A stretch of 64,000 nucleotides of DNA, taken from positions 20,513,301 to 20,577,300 of the forward strand of contig OU744453.1 in assembly GCA_916610825.1 (NCBI GenBank). Direction: 5' to 3'. The position numbers were made by a program, and so were the translations under genes. A model generated the notes under the pieces. It was not told where the DNA came from. It did no database searches and saw only the letters and a list, made by a program, of their open reading frames with translations. The DNA is from Haliclystus octoradiatus (taxonomy: Eukaryota; Cnidaria; Staurozoa; Stauromedusae; Haliclystidae). Position 1 is the first letter of the stretch; each line of letters opens with the position of its first letter. Of this stretch, positions 47,701 to 64,000 are shown piece after piece.

Positions 47701-50700
47701 AGAGAACATCCTTCTAGGAAGCAATTCCAGACAGGTGTAGGCCACACTTGTGCAGGCCAAAACGGTAGAGGTGTTGTTATATTGTCAATGAATGGTGATG
47801 ATGGAAAAGACGTTGGAGCTGGGAACGAAGAGAACGCCATTGAGGGATAAAGCTTATTGTCGTTTCCTTCTTTCGATTCTCCAGGATAGCGACAGCTTAA
47901 CGAGGATGGCGTGGTGAGATACTGTTTGATAAATATCAACACACACACACAAACATTTATAAATGTTACAAAAAATGGATATACAGTATTAATTATTAAA
48001 ATTTGTGGAAGTACTTACAGGTGATGATTTATCAGGGAAGAAAAATTTTGTGAACGGACTTTTAGGTAACCAGTCAGGTGTGGTACCACAATCCAAAAGT
48101 GCTGGGGTCAAAGATGGTGGCAAAGGACTGTGCACAAGAGGACTGCGAGGACTTGTTGCTATTTCAGCAAATTCTGTAAGTCTATTGATGTCTGGATGTA
48201 ACCGTGGTTTCGGCTTTTCTTCAACCGAAGACAAATCAGGCTCAATTACAAGCGCAGGAGGTATTGGACGGGAGTTTCTACGTTTAGGTATGTGCTTGCC
48301 GTGATTAGTAAGATCTGAAAATAAATGACATGCAATTAATTACTGCCGCACAGGTAACAATGGCAATATATGTCTATCCTGCAGACATACACACATACCT
48401 ATATTTCCATTGATATCTTTCATATCTGGTGAATGACAACGCATTTGATAAGAATTACCATCATTTTGCACGATCACAGGCGTGTTATACGGATGATGGA
48501 TGAATGATGGCCGTGAAAAGGGCGCCTCTGGACTCATGTCTTCAGAGCTGTTACTTTGTTCAGTTATTGATCGATCTTCATCGCAAGAAAACTCCAATTT
48601 CAAATTTGAATCAACAGGAGCTGCTGGTTGCACGTATCTTCCAGTTACAGGGTCAATTGAATGACCTTTGCGTAAATGATATTGTAATCCATTGGCACTT
48701 TTATATTTCTTTTGACACAGGTGGCATTGATGTGGCTGTTGGTTTGCAGCGTGTGTTTTTATATGATAGCGATAACCAGGGTTAGATCGAAATACTTTCA
48801 TGCAACCTTCTTGAGGACATTGCAAAAGTTTTTCTTGTCGGCTGTTGAAGCCGCACTGAAAGTATAGATAAAAAGGATAAAAACGTCATTAATGGTTGGT
48901 AATAACATTGTGGGGGAGAGGGATGCACAGAATCATAATTTAGGGTCCCTTCCATTAGTATTCCCCATCATTGGATCAACTCACCAACGCAGACAGTATC
49001 ATAAATGTTTCTTATAGATAGTATAGTACAGTATTCATTCAACAGTACGTTACAGATGACATTTTCAAATCTTCAATGCGAATGAATAGATTTAACAGTG
49101 AAATGATAAACAGTTAGAGCGTGAACAGGATGAGTTGAGAGGAGGCGTTAAAACGCGGAGAAAACGGCAGAACTCACACTGAACTGTCTGGGTTATGTGT
49201 TGTATGTGGCAGTCGACTGGATTTCAACACAGAACACAGTCTGTAAATATGTGTACCATTTGTCAGAAAAGACAACAAGGATGAAATCATTAGGAAACAC
49301 GTCACAATAAACGGGGAAACTTTGACTGGAAATAAAAGTAATGACATCCGAAGTAATAATGAAGTTTCAAACAAGAACATCAAATCAACTAGGTTTACAC
49401 TTCTGACAACTCAAAATGCCATTAAAATCTAATTTTCAATTAAACAAACAATAACAAGTGGGCAACGAACAAAAATTCAACCACAGAAAAACTATTTCTT
49501 CACAATTTTAAAATATAGGTACTAATCTCGATCTCAGCTATGGCAATAAAATAGATGTTTAACGAAGGCTATCAGTTTGGTGTGAATGTAGTAAATCTCG
49601 GAAAGAAGAGAAATTAAATTTACGAAATAGTACAAATTAACGGGACAATCATCGGTCGCCTGTTATGATAAATTTGAAAAGCACAATTTTCCACTGTCTA
49701 TAGTGTTAACAGGATATGCGTTGAACAACTCGTGATTAGATCATGTAAAATTAGCAAACTTTTGACAAAGGTTTGACGGTGATTCAAAAATAGATGCGTC
49801 TCGCAATTATGGAACTCCTATGAAACTTTTGTGTTTTTTTGTATTCCTATGAAAATCAGAAATGTTGACATCAGAGCGATGTGGTAACTACTTCGCATTT
49901 TATTATTATTATATCTGAACTGTTCCATTTATCACATCAAAACAATCACATCCAACAAAAAGTAAATCAAATATTTCGAGAAAAGTGAGTAAAAAATAAA
50001 AACTAAAATAAATTTGATGTACATTTTTAGAAATTATTTTTAACGAAAGACCAAAGCATTTTCTCTGTTGTGTCAACAAAGTTAAACTTTCGGTTGCGCA
50101 AAAATCGCCTAGAAAGTGGATGGACTGGCGTCAAGCGAAGGTTACAAATGTTTGATGTCTCTTCTGATATAATCTGAATTCAAGTTTAGAATGTAAAGAC
50201 ACGTGTCGACGGATAGGACTAGAAACATAGAAAGGAAATGAAGGCCATCCTATTATGTTTCAATAGAAGAAGAAACTCGATTTCATCAGTGAGCATATGA
50301 AAACACACGTGTGTGAGATCGAACGATCAAATGATGAAGTATTTAGGCATGGAAATAAAACTGACTAGTTCAATGACAACACAGAAGACAAGAGATTCAA
50401 CGTCATTCTATATCCACGCAACGTTTCAGACGATAAGCGAAGGAATAATATCACAAGAGCATAGGTATTTGTAAACAAATAAGCGTCTGGCGATTTCTAG
50501 AAAAAGATAATAAACCAATGTATTGGAATCTCAAACCTCCCACCGGTTTAAAAAATCAACCCACTAGATATCGATGTAGATGATTCATTACTATTGCTTG
50601 AAATAGAAGTGAAATTAAAAGAATCAAGTTTGCCAGATCGATGAAGCTGTGTGAATGAAAAAATGAAGGACGGGAAAAGATATTGCCAAACAAACGTCGT

Positions 50701-50850
50701 TCGCTATAAATAATTAAACAGCTTTTCTAATTCAAGATGGGCCCACCATCATTGAATGCTCAGTAAAATAAATAAATAATTAAACCTTTAAGAAATTATG
50801 CTGAATTGATTTGATTTCATACTTACCAAAATCGGCGGAGGAGAAGCCAT
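44761..50850 (-). CDS. HBP1: HBP1 transcription factor with AXH and HMG-box domains plus two C2H2 fingers
   Basis: HBP1 is a sequence-specific repressor in cell-cycle and Wnt control. Eight exons (50827-50850, 48399-48855, 48019-48314, 47565-47921, 47234-47478, 47102-47147, 45069-45418, 44761-44989) join in agreeing phase to 667 residues; human HBP1 is about 514. Residues 21-43 and 52-73 form two C2H2 fingers (CPQEGC, then HIKTH; CHLC, then HLRKGH). LTEFAEIATSPRSPL matches the conserved HBP1 N-terminal motif. AXH domain at about 315-450 (VWNCFLEGCSLRF, YPLYVKQKGWSSY, LLLGDICVQPP). HMG box from about 565 (KRPMNGFMLFAKAK, MYPGKDNRAISVLLGESW, NPDCWKRKKKK). The exon at 47102-47147 is short but is required by phase. 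The fingers are the unusual part. Confidence 0.92.
45478..46025. repeat. Tandem copies of the foldback repeat family inside an HBP1 intron
   Basis: Two inverted-repeat units, about 45556-45812 and 45890-46015, share with the 3.5-kb element the arm GTTTCACGC...GCGATCATCAGACAGTT and its complement, and end in CAAAGACTACACATTTTG and its complement. The flank AGTATAGTTAATT...AGCAGTAAAACAGTGCTC is itself duplicated before each unit, so the region arose by tandem duplication. The first unit has a longer, partly degenerate centre. Confidence 0.8.
46172..46811. mobile_element. Non-autonomous element with TAGCCTGCGTGCAGACTAAA termini
   Basis: Begins TAGCCTGCGTGCAGACTAAA and ends with a decayed complement (CAGTTTAGTCTGCAG, then CACACAGGCTA). 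Just inside is AACAAAGCCGTTTGCC-AACACTGC, also found at 63.36 kb. No coding capacity and no clean target duplication. It lies in the HBP1 intron between 45418 and 47102. Confidence 0.65.
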
Positions 50851-51616
50851 TGTGCTCAAAGTGTGAACGCCATTACAGTTGAACGAAGACGAACTCAAAA
50901 TGAGAATTTGAGAATGGAACACCGCAGCGAAAAATCACACACATGGAGGCAACATGGTGACGTCATTCACAATTGATTTTGGTCAGTAATTATCTTGTAC
51001 TTTACTTTACGGATTTATATAACGTTTATAGAACAAAACTCTGACGCTACAATATGGGAATTATTCATACATCATCTGCAGTAGAGTTAAGCAGTGAGCA
51101 AGTTCCTTTATACTCTCCTAAAAATAAGATCCACGAATCACGTCAGCTTGAAGCGGAACACTTTTTTGTTGATGGGGTCACGGGGATCAAGAGTTTAGAA
51201 AGACATCGGCATCCTCATTCGGCTTTGTACAACATACTCAAAGAGGATACTATAGACTTTCTGGTTGTCCTTAACTTTACTGTTTGAGCTGTTGCATTGT
51301 TCTTACGATTGATTTCATAGTGCTAATTATTTAGTTTTGTTTTTGAGTTCCGTTCATTCCTCAATATGCCGAAGTTTTTTCTATTCCGATTTCTTGTAGC
51401 TACTGAAATATCTAGGCTATATAATGTCTAACGTTCTATATACTTTCTGTTCTCGGATTATTTGTATTTTCAGGCAGAATGTTGATTAGTTATTTAGTAC
51501 AATAAAGACAATAATTGTATTTATTTAAACATTAAAACAAAATTTCCCGCGTAAAATGGTAATCTTACTAGGCATGCGTATTAGAGACCTAGCCATCGCA
51601 AAATCTTTTTTTCAAA
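50851..51616. promoter_or_regulatory. Divergent upstream region of HBP1 and SRPK
   Basis: 766 bp between the HBP1 start codon (-) and the SRPK start codon (+). Both promoters are expected here. A 77-residue frame at 51054-51287 shows no similarity to a known protein and is probably chance. No specific element was identified. Confidence 0.45.
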
Positions 51617-63833
<12,217 letters not shown>

Positions 63834-64000
63834 GTGAGTTATCTTTTAATTTTCAAACATGCTTTATCAATTTCTTGCATTTGCAAAAAGAAAGGATAAA
63901 AATATGAAATAATGTCAGAGATAAATCACCAGACTAACAATGAAATATAATAATAACTATTTACAAAGTAGCAAACATAGTTTAATTAAGAGGGTTTCCA

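Noticed and set aside
47515-48785. Plus-strand frames at 47515-47850, 48005-48304 and 48504-48785
   Set aside because: Shadows of HBP1 coding exons on the minus strand.
51054-51287. 77-residue frame between HBP1 and SRPK
   Set aside because: No similarity, no splice context and no paralog; chance length in a 5' region.

Overview
This is a window of animal nuclear DNA. Genes are split by many short GT-AG introns, the DNA is AT-rich, long trinucleotide microsatellites are present, and transposable elements are dense in introns and between genes. The orthologs (FBXL5, SAYSD1, AHCYL, CYB561D2, CXXC1, TMEM121B, HBP1, SRPK) are single invertebrate-style copies that align well with vertebrate proteins. 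An invertebrate deuterostome such as an echinoderm would fit, but this is inference; the species cannot be read from the sequence.

Layout. 0.4-2.35 kb (-): first three coding exons of FBXL5, the iron-sensing hemerythrin domain. 2.63-3.08 kb (+): single-exon SAYSD1, divergent from FBXL5. 3.1-6.7 kb: microsatellites, a foldback repeat and a decayed LINE. 6.77-17.07 kb (+): complete AHCYL (IRBIT family) with two alternative first-exon pairs; its introns hold a hAT-type non-autonomous element, an inverted-repeat element and a tRNA-like sequence. 17.94-21.35 and 22.68-26.73 kb (+): two tandem genes for type I membrane proteins that share an ectodomain I do not recognise, a Thr-rich stalk and identical exon phases, but have unrelated cytoplasmic tails. 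27.07-29.79 kb (-): CYB561D2. 29.9-32.6 kb: a dispersed-repeat cluster. 34.59-38.44 kb (+): complete CXXC1/CFP1. 39.0-42.1 kb (+): a secreted Sushi-domain protein with a mucin-like body and a lysine-rich end. 42.93-43.91 kb (+): intronless TMEM121B. 44.76-50.85 kb (-): HBP1 carrying two C2H2 zinc fingers. 51.6-63.8 kb (+): an SRPK-family kinase that runs off the window. Its second intron holds an internally deleted Ty3/Gypsy element, and a young non-coding LTR element nested in an old LINE.

The genes do not form a pathway. FBXL5 (iron sensing), CYB561D2 (transmembrane electron transfer), AHCYL (ion transport and IP3-receptor regulation), CXXC1 (H3K4 methylation targeting), HBP1 (transcription) and SRPK (splicing) are housekeeping or signalling genes. 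The least familiar part is the tandem receptor pair. The tail of the first carries six YxxP motifs, an arrangement known from Crk-SH2 docking proteins. Every multi-exon CDS below was assembled by checking that splice sites and reading phases agree across all junctions, except one exon of SRPK that was not found.
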